NCBI GenBank assembly: GCA_046590205.1
Contig: JBKJTT010000043.1
Coordinates: 1 to 64,000 of the forward strand
DNA length: 64,000 nt
Direction of reading: 5' to 3'
Origin: DATDEW01 sp046590205
GTDB lineage: Bacteria > Bacteroidota > Ignavibacteria > Palsa-1295
How positions within the stretch are numbered: the first letter of the stretch is position 1; the number at the start of each line of letters is the position of its first letter. The notes beneath the pieces are model-generated. The model was not told where the DNA came from. It did no database searches and worked only from the letters and a program-made list of their open reading frames with translations. Below, one piece after another: positions 36,744 to 46,139 of the stretch. The translations under genes and the position numbers were made by a program.

Positions 36744-37676
36744 TTAATGTTCTCTATGGACGTCAGTGTCCTTGATGAGGGAAATGAAAAGATCTTCGAG
36801 CGAGGTACGCTTGGGGATGAAGCTCTCGATGATGATGCCGCTGTTGCGGAGCTGGTCAAGAGCGCGGTTCATGTCGACATGGCTGTCGTATTCAAGTTCA
36901 TGAACGCCGTCGCGTTCACCAACAACACCTGCGCCAAGCACGCCCGAAACCTGTGGCACGAACTGCGACTCAACGCGAATCTCGTAGCGATTCTTGGAAG
37001 AGGTCAGCATGGAGACGGTACCCTCGGTGATGAGCTGTCCGTTCTTCATGATGGCGACGCGGTCAGAAACACGCTCAACCTCGGAGAGAAGATGCGAGTT
37101 AAGGAAAACGGTCTTGCCTCGGTCTTTGAGCTTGGCAAGCACGTCGCGGATTTCCTTTCTGCCCACTGGGTCAACACCGTCAGTCGGTTCATCGAGAATG
37201 ATGAGGTCGGGGTCGTTGATAAGCGCCTGCGCAAGCCCGAGACGCTGCATCATACCTTTGGAGTACTTGCGAACCTTCATGGTTCGCCAATCGGACATGC
37301 CGACGATATCAAGGGTTTCGTTTATACGGCGATCAAGGTCTGCTCCGGTGATCCAGGAAAGCTTGCCGAAGTAATCGAGAACCTGCTCGCCTGTGAGGTG
37401 GAGCGGGTAGCGATGGCTTTCCGGTAAGTAACCAATGAGCTTCTTTGCCTTGATCGAGCCGAGATTCTCGCCGAGGATGGAGCCTGTCCCCGAAGAAGGG
37501 AAAATTATCCCGAGCAAGCACTTGATGAAGGTAGTCTTACCGGCTCCGTTCGGACCGAGGAGAGAATATATCTCGCCGCGCTGCACGTTGATGCTGACTC
37601 CTTGCAAGGCAGGGACGCTGTTTGGTCCCGAGCCGAAACGTTTGGAGATACTATCTGTTGTAATTGCTAATTCCAT
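36744..37676 (-). CDS. ABC transporter ATP-binding protein
   Basis: 310 residues. Walker A GPNGAGKTTF, Q-loop GYLPESHRYP, signature KYSKGMMQRLGLAQAL, Walker B LIILDEPTDGVDP and switch His NSHLLSEVE. The C-terminal ~90 residues form an accessory domain as in NosF/CcmA-type ATPases. It energises the permease encoded directly downstream. Its promoter region is shared with the divergent SDR gene. Confidence 0.92.
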   Translation of the reverse strand: MELAITTDSISKRFGSGPNSVPALQGVSINVQRGEIYSLLGPNGAGKTTFIKCLLGIIFPSSGTGSILGENLGSIKAKKLIGYLPESHRYPLHLTGEQVLDYFGKLSWITGADLDRRINETLDIVGMSDWRTMKVRKYSKGMMQRLGLAQALINDPDLIILDEPTDGVDPVGRKEIRDVLAKLKDRGKTVFLNSHLLSEVERVSDRVAIMKNGQLITEGTVSMLTSSKNRYEIRVESQFVPQVSGVLGAGVVGERDGVHELEYDSHVDMNRALDQLRNSGIIIESFIPKRTSLEDLFISLIKDTDVHREH

Positions 37677-37699
37677 GAATTGTGTCGAAGTAATTTATT

Positions 37700-37707
37700 C
37701 AAAGATA
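37700..37707 (-). promoter_or_regulatory. Candidate -7 promoter box for the ABC-2 transporter genes
   Basis: TATCTTTG on the minus strand matches TAnnTTTG exactly and ends 23 bases before the ATG at 37676. No convincing -33 TTTG is present. The same octamer lies upstream of pyrB. Confidence 0.4.
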
Positions 37708-37728
37708 CAGAATTTTTAGCGAGAAGTT

Positions 37729-38493
37729 ATGGGCAATTCTTTACGCCACGAAAAAAAGGTAGTTATAGTCACCGGAGCAGCCATCGGAAACGGGCAGGCG
37801 ATCGCCCGCCAGTTCGCTGTTGAAGGGGCGAATGTCATCGTCGTTGACATCGCCGAAGCAACGGAGACGATCGCGCTTGTCACTGCTGTAAACCCGACAG
37901 GGACTATCGAAAGCATCATAACCGATATTACCAGTGAAGAACAGGTGAAAAAACTTGTCGCGACTATCAAAGATAAGTACGGCAGAATCGATGTCCTTAT
38001 TAATAATGCAGGTATTTATGACGAAGAGCCGTTTGAGCTAATCACATATGACGACTGGAAGAAAGTAATGGATGTCAATCTCAACGGTCTCTTCCTAATG
38101 ACGAAAGCAGTTCTTCCTCTTATGAAGCAGAATGAGTTCGGCAGAGTCATCAATATGTCAAGCAATACGATCTGGCTCGGTACGCCATACCTTGTTCACT
38201 ACGTTACGACGAAAATGGGAGTAATAGGTTTCACGAGAGCTTTGGCGAGTGAAGTAGGGAAGTATGGCATCACAGTGAATGCGTTGACAGTTGGGCTAAC
38301 GGCAACGCAACGTCCCGCAGACTTGCAGCCACTTCGTGGGAACATCTTATCACATCTAATGCCGCAGCAAACAGCGTATCAGCCCGAAACACCGGAGGAT
38401 ATTGCCGAGATCGTTTGCTTTCTGACTTCAGAGAAAGCTGCGATGATAACAGGTCAGGCGCTCAATGTTGACGGTGGTGTAGCGAGGCATTAG
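37729..38493 (+). CDS. Short-chain dehydrogenase/reductase (SDR)
   Basis: 254 residues, normal for classical SDRs. The cofactor motif is VTGAAIGNGQAIA (TGxxxGxG), with NNAG as the second motif. An Asp-containing loop (VVDIAEAT) suggests NAD+ preference. The catalytic set is Asn in VNLNGLFLM, Ser in INMSSNTIW and a variant Y-x-x-x-K as YVTTKMG. The end, GQALNVDGGVARH, is typical of FabG-like enzymes. Substrate unknown. GAGAAG precedes the ATG. It is divergent from the ABC transporter and upstream of the tRNA-Cys gene. Confidence 0.93.
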   Translation: MGNSLRHEKKVVIVTGAAIGNGQAIARQFAVEGANVIVVDIAEATETIALVTAVNPTGTIESIITDITSEEQVKKLVATIKDKYGRIDVLINNAGIYDEEPFELITYDDWKKVMDVNLNGLFLMTKAVLPLMKQNEFGRVINMSSNTIWLGTPYLVHYVTTKMGVIGFTRALASEVGKYGITVNALTVGLTATQRPADLQPLRGNILSHLMPQQTAYQPETPEDIAEIVCFLTSEKAAMITGQALNVDGGVARH

Positions 38494-38547
38494 CACGAAA
38501 AGGGAACTTCCGCTCGCATTTTACTCTTATGCAAAGCCAAGATATTC

Positions 38548-38619
38548 GGCGCCGTAGCCAAGCGGTAAGGCAGAGCTCTGCAAAAGCTCCATTCATCAGT
38601 TCGATTCTGATCGGCGCCT
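38548..38619 (+). tRNA. tRNA-Cys (GCA)
   Basis: A complete 72-nt cloverleaf: acceptor GGCGCCG with CGGCGCC, D stem GCC/GGC, anticodon stem GAGCT/AGCTC with loop CTGCAAA (anticodon GCA), T stem ATCAG/CTGAT with loop TTCGATT, and U as discriminator base, the identity element for Cys. CCA is not encoded. It lies 54 bp after the SDR gene and directly upstream of the OmpA-rimP-nusA genes. Confidence 0.97.
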
Positions 38620-38660
38620 CTTCTAACTTCAGACGACTTCTTCCCTTTAGAGCACTTGTT

Positions 38661-40241
38661 GTGTCAGATAGATTACCTCTAAGACGGCTTCTATTCCTTT
38701 TCCTCTGTCTGATGGTATCGGCGAGTATTTTACCATCAGCTTTTAGCCAAAAGATGAAACCCCGAACGATAGTCTATAAAAAAGAGCATCTTGGCACAAA
38801 AATTAATTCGCCGTATAATGAATTGCTCCCCATAATTGCACCGAGTGGCAAGTATCTCTACTTCACAATGGGCAGAGGAAATCCGAGGAATACAGGGGAC
38901 GAGAAATATCAAGATATTTACTTTTCCTCTCTTCTTGCTGACGGTACCTGGTCATCCTCGAAGAATTTAGGATCAACCTTCAACTCTATTGCCGATGATG
39001 CCATCAGTGGAGTATCGCCCGATGGGTCTGTCCTCTTCATAAAGAATTATGTTTACAACAGAACCAACGGACTTTGTTTTGCCAAGCGTATAGCAGATAA
39101 TAAGTGGAAGATCGACTCAATAATCATTGAGAATTATTATAATACGAACCCTCTACTTTCCCAATCTATAAGCATTAATGGAAATTATATCATCCTTTCT
39201 ATAGAACGAAGTGATGGCTATGGTGGGCTTGATTTATATGTATCTAAGCTCAAAGACCGCAAGAAAAACCTATACTCCGAACCACAAAACCTTGGTCCTG
39301 TGATAAATACGGCAGGTAATGAAATCGCACCGTTCATTGCCTCTGACGGACAAACCCTGTATTTTTCCTCTGATGGATTACCCGGAGAAGGCGGAGGAGA
39401 CGTATTCATTACTAAGCGTTTTGATGATTCTTGGGTGAATTGGGGCTATCCAGTCAATATGGGACGCGAAATAAACACACCTGGTATGGATGCATATTAT
39501 AGTGTACCTGCATCAGGCGATAAAGCATATTTCTCTTCAAGTAATGGTAATAACTTGCTTGACCTTTTTAGCATTCCCCTTAAAGACTATCAACGACCTA
39601 AGCCGGTTATGTTTATGTCTGGCACTGTGACATCACGGTCGGGAACACCTGTAAGAGCTACAATAATATGCACGAATCTCTCCGACAACAGCGAGATTGC
39701 AACAGCAGAGTCTCATCAAGATGACGGCACATTCTCACTAATTGCTCCAGTAGGCGACCACTATCGAATACGTGCAGAAGCGCAGGGCTTTCTATCATTC
39801 AGTGATGATCTTGACCTAAGCAAACAATCGGGTTTCTCTGAACCGACGTTTGATATAGTCCTTGATAGCATCACTATCGGAAGCAAAGTGATACTTGGCG
39901 ACATATTCTTTGATTTTAATAGCTCTACCTTGCAAGAAGCGTCGTTCTATACATTAGATAAGCAAGCTGCTTTCCTTTTAGAGGCAAAAGATATATCGCT
40001 TGAGATCGAAGGACATACAGATTCACTTGGCGGTGATGAGTACAATAAAGAACTCTCGCAACGAAGAGCGGATGCCGTCAAGTCATATTTAGTCTCAAAG
40101 GGCATTCTGTCAGAACGCTTAGCAACTCTCGGCTTTGGCTCCGAGCAGCCAATATCCGACAATGAATCAGAAGAAGGGAGGAGAATGAACCGTCGCGTTG
40201 TTTTCCGCATTACACGAATTGATACACCAAAGAAACAATGA
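38661..40241 (+). CDS. OmpA family protein with PD40-like repeats
   Basis: 526 residues from GTG 38661. The frame is open back to 38529 but that part runs across the tRNA, so it cannot be coding; the GTG gives a good signal peptide (LLFLFLCLMVSASILPSAFSQ core). Residues ~40-310 contain WD40-like PD40 repeats (IAPSGKYLYF, ISPDGS-type, IASDGQTLYFSSDG). A carboxypeptidase-regulatory-like domain follows at ~315-400 (MSGTVTSRSGTPVRATI). The last ~110 residues form the OmpA peptidoglycan-binding domain with EGHTDSLGGDEYNKELSQRR. It should sit in the outer membrane or periplasm and bind the cell wall. Its stop overlaps rimP by 4 bp (ATGA), which ties an envelope protein to the nusA operon. Confidence 0.88.
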   Translation: MSDRLPLRRLLFLFLCLMVSASILPSAFSQKMKPRTIVYKKEHLGTKINSPYNELLPIIAPSGKYLYFTMGRGNPRNTGDEKYQDIYFSSLLADGTWSSSKNLGSTFNSIADDAISGVSPDGSVLFIKNYVYNRTNGLCFAKRIADNKWKIDSIIIENYYNTNPLLSQSISINGNYIILSIERSDGYGGLDLYVSKLKDRKKNLYSEPQNLGPVINTAGNEIAPFIASDGQTLYFSSDGLPGEGGGDVFITKRFDDSWVNWGYPVNMGREINTPGMDAYYSVPASGDKAYFSSSNGNNLLDLFSIPLKDYQRPKPVMFMSGTVTSRSGTPVRATIICTNLSDNSEIATAESHQDDGTFSLIAPVGDHYRIRAEAQGFLSFSDDLDLSKQSGFSEPTFDIVLDSITIGSKVILGDIFFDFNSSTLQEASFYTLDKQAAFLLEAKDISLEIEGHTDSLGGDEYNKELSQRRADAVKSYLVSKGILSERLATLGFGSEQPISDNESEEGRRMNRRVVFRITRIDTPKKQ

Positions 40242-40711
40242 TAGTACTCACCGACGAACAGAATGCCTCGCTGACCAAATTTGCAGAATCCGCATCAAAC
40301 GAACGCGGTTTAGAAGCACTTCATATTAATGTTCGCGGCACACGCTCACGGCCGATCATTGAGATCGTTCTTGATGGGCTAAAGGACGTTCAGGTAGCAG
40401 ATTGTGAGCATGTATCACGAAGTGTACAAGCGAATTTGGACGCCATGTTCAATCAGGAAGTCAACTACCGGCTTGATGTTACCTCACCAGGCACAGACGA
40501 GCCAATCAAGCATGATTATCAATATACCCGCAATATAGGTAGAAATGTGGAAATCACATTAGAGGATGAAACGAAGCACCTCGGAAAGCTTCTAATATCT
40601 GATTCCGTGTCAATTACTGTCCTGCCCAAAGCAATTAAGAACAAACAGCCCGAAGAAATCGCCATAAGCCGTGCAGATATTAAGAAAGCCAAGGTAGTGG
40701 TCGGATTTTAG
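40238..40711 (+). CDS. rimP: Ribosome maturation factor RimP
   Basis: 157 residues, normal length. The N-terminal domain has the family block SRPIIEIVLDGLKDVQVADCEHVSRSVQ shortened around NYRLDVTSPGTDEPIK, and the C-terminal Sm-like domain starts NIGRNVEITLEDE. RimP binds the 30S precursor and aids its assembly. It is first of the conserved rimP-nusA-infB-rbfA-truB set and overlaps the OmpA gene by 4 bp. Confidence 0.93.
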   Translation: MIVLTDEQNASLTKFAESASNERGLEALHINVRGTRSRPIIEIVLDGLKDVQVADCEHVSRSVQANLDAMFNQEVNYRLDVTSPGTDEPIKHDYQYTRNIGRNVEITLEDETKHLGKLLISDSVSITVLPKAIKNKQPEEIAISRADIKKAKVVVGF

Positions 40712-40801
40712 CCAAACGGCTGTAAAATCCGTAGGATTACGAAATTATATCGGGCAGCTTGCTGTTTCCATTGCCGTTATAATATACAAGTTTCGTATTG
40801 T

Positions 40802-40834
40802 AACAGACTTTCGCGGAAAGTCTGTTTGTGTTTT
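40802..40834 (+). terminator. Hairpin with T-rich tail in the nusA leader, possible attenuator
   Basis: A perfect 11-bp stem (40802-40812 with 40816-40826) and a 3-nt loop GCG are followed by TGTGTTTT, only ~20 bases before the nusA ATG at 40846. A TATAAT at 40778-40783 upstream could be a promoter -10, without a clear -35. The hairpin looks like an intrinsic terminator placed to control read-through into nusA. NusA autoregulates its operon in E. coli, so an attenuator is plausible here. Confidence 0.6.
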
Positions 40835-40845
40835 AAGCAGAAGAT

Positions 40846-42192
40846 ATGAATCCACTTATCGTTGAGTCATTTGCGGATATGGTCCGCGAGAAAGGCGTTG
40901 ATCGCGACATTTTGATGTCAGTGATCGAGGAGACCTTTGCTATGATGGTCCGCAAAAAGTATGGTCTTGAAGCCAAGTTCGATATCGTCATGAACATGGA
41001 TAAAGGCGATATTGAGGTCTATCTTGAAAAGATCGTCGTTGAGACGGTTGAAGACCCCGTTACGCAGATATCGGTCGAGGATGCGTTGAAAAAATCAGGC
41101 GAAGAGCTTGAGCCGGGTGACGAGTACGTGGAAGTCATTAATCTAACAAAAGATTTTGGCAGACGTGTTATCATCGCTGCAAAGCAGAACCTCAACCAGA
41201 AGATACGCGAAATAGAACGCGACAATCTCTTCAATGAGTACTCCGGATTGATAGGGGATATTATTGTCGGTGAAGTGTATCAGATCAGCAAAGGCGATCT
41301 CTTTATACTCCATAATCGCAGAGAAATTCTTCTCCCGAAGGGCGAGCAGATACAGCGTGAACGCTGGCGCAAAGGAGATACGATTCGCGCACTCGTAAAG
41401 GACGTACGCCGTAATTCTATTAACTCAACTCCTGTTGTTATTCTTTCAAGAAGCGATAATAAGTTCTTGGAGAAGTTGATGGAGATTGAAGTACCTGAAA
41501 TTTTTGACGGCTTTATTACTATTAAAGCAATTGCTCGTGAGCCGGGCGAACGCGCTAAAGTAGCCGTAGAGTCGAGCGACGACCGTATTGATCCGGTCGG
41601 CGCATGTGTCGGAATGAAAGGCGTTCGTATCCACTCTATCGTTCGCGAACTTGCCAATGAGAGCATTGACGTTATCCCGTGGGCAGAAGAGCCCGCAACA
41701 TTTTTAGCTCGCGCTCTTTCACCGGCAAAACTTTTATCTGTTGAGCTTGATGATGCTACCAAGACAGCAACCGTACTAGTATCTGATGATCAAGTTTCGC
41801 TTGCTATCGGTAAACAAGGACAGAATGTCCGTTTGGCATCTCGCTTGACAGGTTTTCAGATCAATCTTGTCAAAGAGGCACGTGATGAAGAGGATATTGA
41901 ACTCATCGAGTTCCGCGAGGAGCTTGGTGCTGATCTCTATTCAGAGCTTATTAAAGCTCGTATTGATACAGCACGTGAGTTCTTGAATGCATCGGATGGG
42001 ATACTCCTTGATATTCAGGGCATGACAAAAGAACGTATTGATCAAGTACGTGCAATTCTTGAGCGTGAATTCGCTCAAGCAGATAAATCACTTGAGGATG
42101 TTGCTGAAAAAGCAGGATTCAAGTTAACGACCATGCGCGCTGAAGCAAAGCCGCAGGAAGAGAATGCATCAATGGCTACTGATAGTCAATGA
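40846..42192 (+). CDS. nusA: Transcription termination/antitermination factor NusA
   Basis: 448 residues. The order is N-terminal RNA polymerase-binding domain (~1-130), S1 domain (~133-200), KH1 with DPVGACVGMKGVRIHSIVREL and KH2 with VSLAIGKQGQNVRLASRLTG, then a short C-terminal region with a helix-hairpin-helix-like GILLDIQGMTKERIDQV. E. coli-type acidic repeats are reduced, as is common outside Gammaproteobacteria. It modulates pausing and termination. It begins after a 134-bp gap that holds the leader hairpin. Confidence 0.97.
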   Translation: MNPLIVESFADMVREKGVDRDILMSVIEETFAMMVRKKYGLEAKFDIVMNMDKGDIEVYLEKIVVETVEDPVTQISVEDALKKSGEELEPGDEYVEVINLTKDFGRRVIIAAKQNLNQKIREIERDNLFNEYSGLIGDIIVGEVYQISKGDLFILHNRREILLPKGEQIQRERWRKGDTIRALVKDVRRNSINSTPVVILSRSDNKFLEKLMEIEVPEIFDGFITIKAIAREPGERAKVAVESSDDRIDPVGACVGMKGVRIHSIVRELANESIDVIPWAEEPATFLARALSPAKLLSVELDDATKTATVLVSDDQVSLAIGKQGQNVRLASRLTGFQINLVKEARDEEDIELIEFREELGADLYSELIKARIDTAREFLNASDGILLDIQGMTKERIDQVRAILEREFAQADKSLEDVAEKAGFKLTTMRAEAKPQEENASMATDSQ

Positions 42193-42238
42193 GAGCGTTC
42201 GGGTACATACTACACGGGGATTCCCCATTAAGGAATAG

Positions 42239-44995
42239 ATGGCGACAGAAGCTACAGAAAAAGCGAAGAAAACTACTGTTCGTATCCTTGCAACGGAGAT
42301 AAACATCAGTCATGACACCCTGATTGATTTCCTCCAGTCAAAAGGGTACTCGAGCATAAAGACGATTATGTCTAAGATCGACGATGAAGCTGTCGATCTG
42401 GTGATGAAGCAATTCAGCAAAGACAAAGACGTCACCGATAAACGCCATAAAAAAGTAGCTGCCTTTAAGGTACAGCGAGCCAAGATCAAAGGTGAACTCA
42501 TCTCTGAAGATGAGATAGCGAAGACAGCAAAACCCTCCAAACCTGTTGTCGTCGAAGAGCCAAAGCCTGAAGTTGTTCCTGAACCGGAGCCAATTGTAGT
42601 AATAGATGCTGCTCCCGAAGTACCCATTGAAGTTGTACCGCCTCTTGAAGAGGTTACTACTGAAGTTATTGAGCCGAAAGATGTTTCGGTTTCAGAACCA
42701 ATCATCAGCGAAGAACCCGTCAAGAGCGATGAAGCCCCGATAAGTACATCAGCGGCAGATGATACACATCATGAAGATGGTGATCATAAACCTAAGCGCA
42801 GAAAGAAAACACAAACAGTTCTTTCTACCGGTACTCCGAGCGCAACGAAACAGACTCTGCCCGGACTCAAGATAAAAGGGAAGATCAGTCTTGATGAGTT
42901 TACAACCAAAAAGAAAACACCTTCAGTCGTTGTCAAACGTGGCGATGTTGCCGCCGGTGGTCCAAAACCCGTGCAAAAGCATAAGCCGGGTGAAACTCGT
43001 TTACGCAAGGTGTTTACTGATGAAGATGCCGTTAAGAAAAAAGGTGTAAAGACAAAGACATCGGTTGACGCGCGTGAAGTAAAAGATACTGTTCGCAGAA
43101 CACTTGCTGGAATTGACGAAGGTACGTCATTCTCGGGTCGTGCAAAAGCCCGCAAAATGCGTCGCCGTGAACGAGCGGAGTTTGAGGATAAACGTACTCA
43201 AGATCTCATCGAGCGCGAGAGCACAGTCGTTCGTGCGACGGAGTTCCTTACCGTCAGCGAACTTGCAAACCTTATGCAGGTTGATGCAGGGGAAGTCATC
43301 ACAAAGTGCATCGGTCTCGGACTCATGGTTTCTATTAACCAGCGTCTCGAGAAAGATACCATTCAGCTTGTTGCAGATGAATTCGGATTTACTGTCGAGT
43401 TTCAAGAAGAGTTTACAACCGATATTCTTGAGGACATCATTGATGCTCCTGAAACACTCAAGCCACGTCCGCCTGTGGTTACGATCATGGGACACGTTGA
43501 TCACGGTAAAACATCGCTCTTAGATTTTATCCGCAAGGCAAATGTTGTCGCCGGTGAATCCGGCGGTATAACCCAGCATATCGGTGCGTATGAAGTTACC
43601 CTTGATAGCGGACGACAAATATCATTTCTTGATACACCCGGTCACGAAGCATTTACTGCTATGCGTGCTCGCGGTGCACAGGTAACCGATATTGTTATCC
43701 TCGTTATTGCAGCTGATGATAGCGTGATGCCGCAAACGTGGGAAGCAATAAGCCATGCACAAGCAGCGGGAGTGCCTATTGTTATCGCGCTCAATAAATC
43801 TGACAAGCCAGGTGCAAATCCCGAGCGTATCCGTCAGCAGCTTTCAGAGAAAAATGTTCTCGTTGAAGAGTGGGGCGGTAAATACGGCTCGATAGAAATA
43901 TCAGCAAAGAGCGGTATGAATATAGATAAACTTCTTGAACGAGTACTTCTTGAAGCAGATATTCTTGACCTCAAAGCAAATCCTGACCGTATTGCTCGCG
44001 GTATCATCATTGAAGCTGAGATCGATAAGGGCAGAGGTATTCAGGCAACAGTCCTTGTACAAAAAGGTACACTTCGTCTTGGTGATCCCTTCATAGCAGG
44101 TGTTTATTCAGGTCGTGTCCGAGCGATGTTCGATGAACGCGGAAATCGCGTTGAAGAAGCTCCGCCATCACGTCCTGTACAGTTGCTCGGTTTTGACGGT
44201 ATTCCACAAGCAGGCGATCAGTTCATTGCTCTCACATCCGATAGTGAAGCAAAAGCAATCTCAATCACCCGTCAACAGCTCAAGCGTGAGCAGGGCTTCA
44301 AGCAAGTTCGCTCGGTTATGAGCTTAGATGATATTTCTAAGCAGATCAGTGCAGGCGCAGTTCGTATTCTTCGTATCATTCTCAAAGGTGACGTGGATGG
44401 TTCTGTTGAGGCGCTTTCAGACTCACTCCTTCGTTTATCCAACGAGGAAGTAAAAGTTGAGATCGTCCATAGAGGTGTTGGTGCCATCACTGAAAATGAC
44501 GTAACCCTTGCCGCAGCCAGCGATGCGATCATTATTGGTTTCCATGTTCGTCCTAACCTCGATGCGCGAAAGCTTGCAGCCGAAGACCATGTAGATATTC
44601 GCCTTTATAGCGTTATCTACGACTGTATCAATGAGATTAGGTCTGCACTCGAAGGTCTTCTTGCACCGGAACAACGCGAAGAGATTACGGCTACAGTTAC
44701 TATTCGCGAGACATTCAAAGTACCGAAGGTTGGTACGATTGCGGGATGTTATGTTCTCGAAGGGAAGATCACGCGTAATAGTCGCATTAGGATCATTAGA
44801 GATGGTATAGAAGTCTTTACCGGCTCACTTGCATCGCTCAAACGTTTCAAAGAAGATGTCCGTGAAGTTGATGCAGGGTATGAGTGCGGTATCAACATTG
44901 AAAACTTCAACGACATAAAGACAGGCGATTCCATCGAGGCATTCAAGATTGTTGAGATCAAGCGTAAACTTGAGATCGGTACACCTGCACGCTAA
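42239..44995 (+). CDS. infB: Translation initiation factor IF-2
   Basis: 918 residues. The order is an IF2_N-like helical domain at the N-terminus, a long Pro/Glu/Val-rich low-complexity linker (~90-190), a Lys/Arg-rich region, a second N domain near 330-380, then the GTPase. G1 is GHVDHGKTS near residue 418, G3 DTPGHEAF and G4 NKSD; domains II-IV follow. It delivers initiator tRNA to the 30S subunit. A strong ribosome site (AAGGA, five bases from the ATG) is present. A small GGGG/CCCC stem and an alternative TTCC/GGAA pairing that would cover the AAGGA lie at 42216-42235, but both are too short to claim regulation. Confidence 0.98.
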   Translation: MATEATEKAKKTTVRILATEINISHDTLIDFLQSKGYSSIKTIMSKIDDEAVDLVMKQFSKDKDVTDKRHKKVAAFKVQRAKIKGELISEDEIAKTAKPSKPVVVEEPKPEVVPEPEPIVVIDAAPEVPIEVVPPLEEVTTEVIEPKDVSVSEPIISEEPVKSDEAPISTSAADDTHHEDGDHKPKRRKKTQTVLSTGTPSATKQTLPGLKIKGKISLDEFTTKKKTPSVVVKRGDVAAGGPKPVQKHKPGETRLRKVFTDEDAVKKKGVKTKTSVDAREVKDTVRRTLAGIDEGTSFSGRAKARKMRRRERAEFEDKRTQDLIERESTVVRATEFLTVSELANLMQVDAGEVITKCIGLGLMVSINQRLEKDTIQLVADEFGFTVEFQEEFTTDILEDIIDAPETLKPRPPVVTIMGHVDHGKTSLLDFIRKANVVAGESGGITQHIGAYEVTLDSGRQISFLDTPGHEAFTAMRARGAQVTDIVILVIAADDSVMPQTWEAISHAQAAGVPIVIALNKSDKPGANPERIRQQLSEKNVLVEEWGGKYGSIEISAKSGMNIDKLLERVLLEADILDLKANPDRIARGIIIEAEIDKGRGIQATVLVQKGTLRLGDPFIAGVYSGRVRAMFDERGNRVEEAPPSRPVQLLGFDGIPQAGDQFIALTSDSEAKAISITRQQLKREQGFKQVRSVMSLDDISKQISAGAVRILRIILKGDVDGSVEALSDSLLRLSNEEVKVEIVHRGVGAITENDVTLAAASDAIIIGFHVRPNLDARKLAAEDHVDIRLYSVIYDCINEIRSALEGLLAPEQREEITATVTIRETFKVPKVGTIAGCYVLEGKITRNSRIRIIRDGIEVFTGSLASLKRFKEDVREVDAGYECGINIENFNDIKTGDSIEAFKIVEIKRKLEIGTPAR

Positions 44996-45008
44996 AGGAA
45001 ATTAGATA

Positions 45009-45359
45009 ATGTCAATACGCACCGAACGTGTCAGTAGTGAGATCAAACAATCGCTTGCAAAGCTCTTTCAGCAAGAACTGACAGAGCTTTATACCGGCTT
45101 GTTGACCATTACGCAGGTTCGTATCTCGCCTGACCTGCTTTCGTGTAAAGTGTATATTAGTATTCTTGGATCACAAACACCCAAGGAAGCTATACTTGAA
45201 GAGATACAACAAAATACAAAAAGGGTACGCGGAGCACTCTCTCACGACCTTAAGCTTCGCAATACGCCCGAACTTCTCTTTTATCTTGACAATACGCTCG
45301 ATGAAGTTGACCGCATCGAGACGCTCCTAAAGAAGATACACCCGAACGAGAATGATTGA
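45009..45359 (+). CDS. rbfA: Ribosome-binding factor A
   Basis: 116 residues, normal length. The KH-like fold pattern is present: RTERVSSEIKQSLAKLF, ITQVRISPDLLSCKVYIS and a C-terminal LRNTPELLFYLDNTLDEVDRIE block. It binds the 5' domain of 16S rRNA during late 30S maturation. An AAAGGA site precedes the ATG. It overlaps truB by 8 bp. Confidence 0.96.
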   Translation: MSIRTERVSSEIKQSLAKLFQQELTELYTGLLTITQVRISPDLLSCKVYISILGSQTPKEAILEEIQQNTKRVRGALSHDLKLRNTPELLFYLDNTLDEVDRIETLLKKIHPNEND

Positions 45360-46137
45360 TGAAGTGGTAGTGCCGCCACGAATTGTAGGCAAAGAAGAAT
45401 TCATTGCAGAAGGAGTCGCGCTTATCCCTTCACTCAATGAATCTCACGGCGCACTTATCCTCATTGATAAACCTTATGGCATAACTTCGTTCGATGCCGT
45501 CTATAAAATCAAACGTACGCTTCGGTTATATTCCGGTGATAAAAAAGTGAAGGTTGGGCATGGTGGGACTCTCGATCCGCTTGCAACAGGGCTTCTTATC
45601 ATCGGCACTCGGAAGGCAACGAAAGTCCTCAATGAACTTCTGGTAGAGCGTAAGACGTATTACGTCACATTCCGACTGGGCATTACATCTCCAAGTTTCG
45701 ATCTAGAAACGCAGATTGTCATTACTAATGACCTTTCTACACTTACTGAATCATCGGTAATTTCTGCTGTAGAGTCATCTGTTGGTGAGCAGTTACAAGT
45801 TCCGCCGCAATTCAGTGCAGTGAAGGTAAATGGCAAGCCACTCTATGAACATGCGCGAAAGGGAAGAGAGATAGAGTTAGCACCGAAACCGATAACGATA
45901 TACAATGTATCGGATGTTTCAGTGCGATTGCCGTACCTCTCATTTTCTGTTGAATGTTCTAAGGGCACATACATCCGCGCGATTGCAAGAGATATCGGTG
46001 AAAAACTTGGTGTAGGGGCAGTCGTAACGGTGCTTCGCCGAACACATATCGGTATGTATGATGTTTCAAATGCGCTGGGAATTATGGATGTTGAAGCATT
46101 GAGAAGTCATCAGGAATCACTCAAAGTAAAGGAGTAA
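45352..46137 (+). CDS. truB: tRNA pseudouridine(55) synthase TruB
   Basis: 261 residues, short form without a full C-terminal PUA domain. IDKPYGITSFDAVYKIK opens the catalytic domain, the catalytic Asp lies in GHGGTLDPLATGLLI, and KTYYVTFRLG and SKGTYIRAIARDIG are family blocks. It modifies U55 in the T loop of tRNAs. It overlaps rbfA by 8 bp and precedes ribF by 2 bp. Confidence 0.97.
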   Translation: MIDEVVVPPRIVGKEEFIAEGVALIPSLNESHGALILIDKPYGITSFDAVYKIKRTLRLYSGDKKVKVGHGGTLDPLATGLLIIGTRKATKVLNELLVERKTYYVTFRLGITSPSFDLETQIVITNDLSTLTESSVISAVESSVGEQLQVPPQFSAVKVNGKPLYEHARKGREIELAPKPITIYNVSDVSVRLPYLSFSVECSKGTYIRAIARDIGEKLGVGAVVTVLRRTHIGMYDVSNALGIMDVEALRSHQESLKVKE

Positions 46138-46139
46138 CA

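Noticed and set aside
36150..37427. 425-codon plus-strand open frame
   Set aside because: Antisense to the ABC permease and ATPase genes, both of which have clear family motifs; no signal or domain is visible.
38529..38660. N-terminal extension of the OmpA protein to ATG 38529
   Set aside because: It crosses the complete tRNA-Cys gene; the GTG at 38661 gives a proper signal peptide.
42216..42235. Mutually exclusive short stems covering the infB ribosome site
   Set aside because: Stems are only 4 bp; too short to claim regulation without conservation data.
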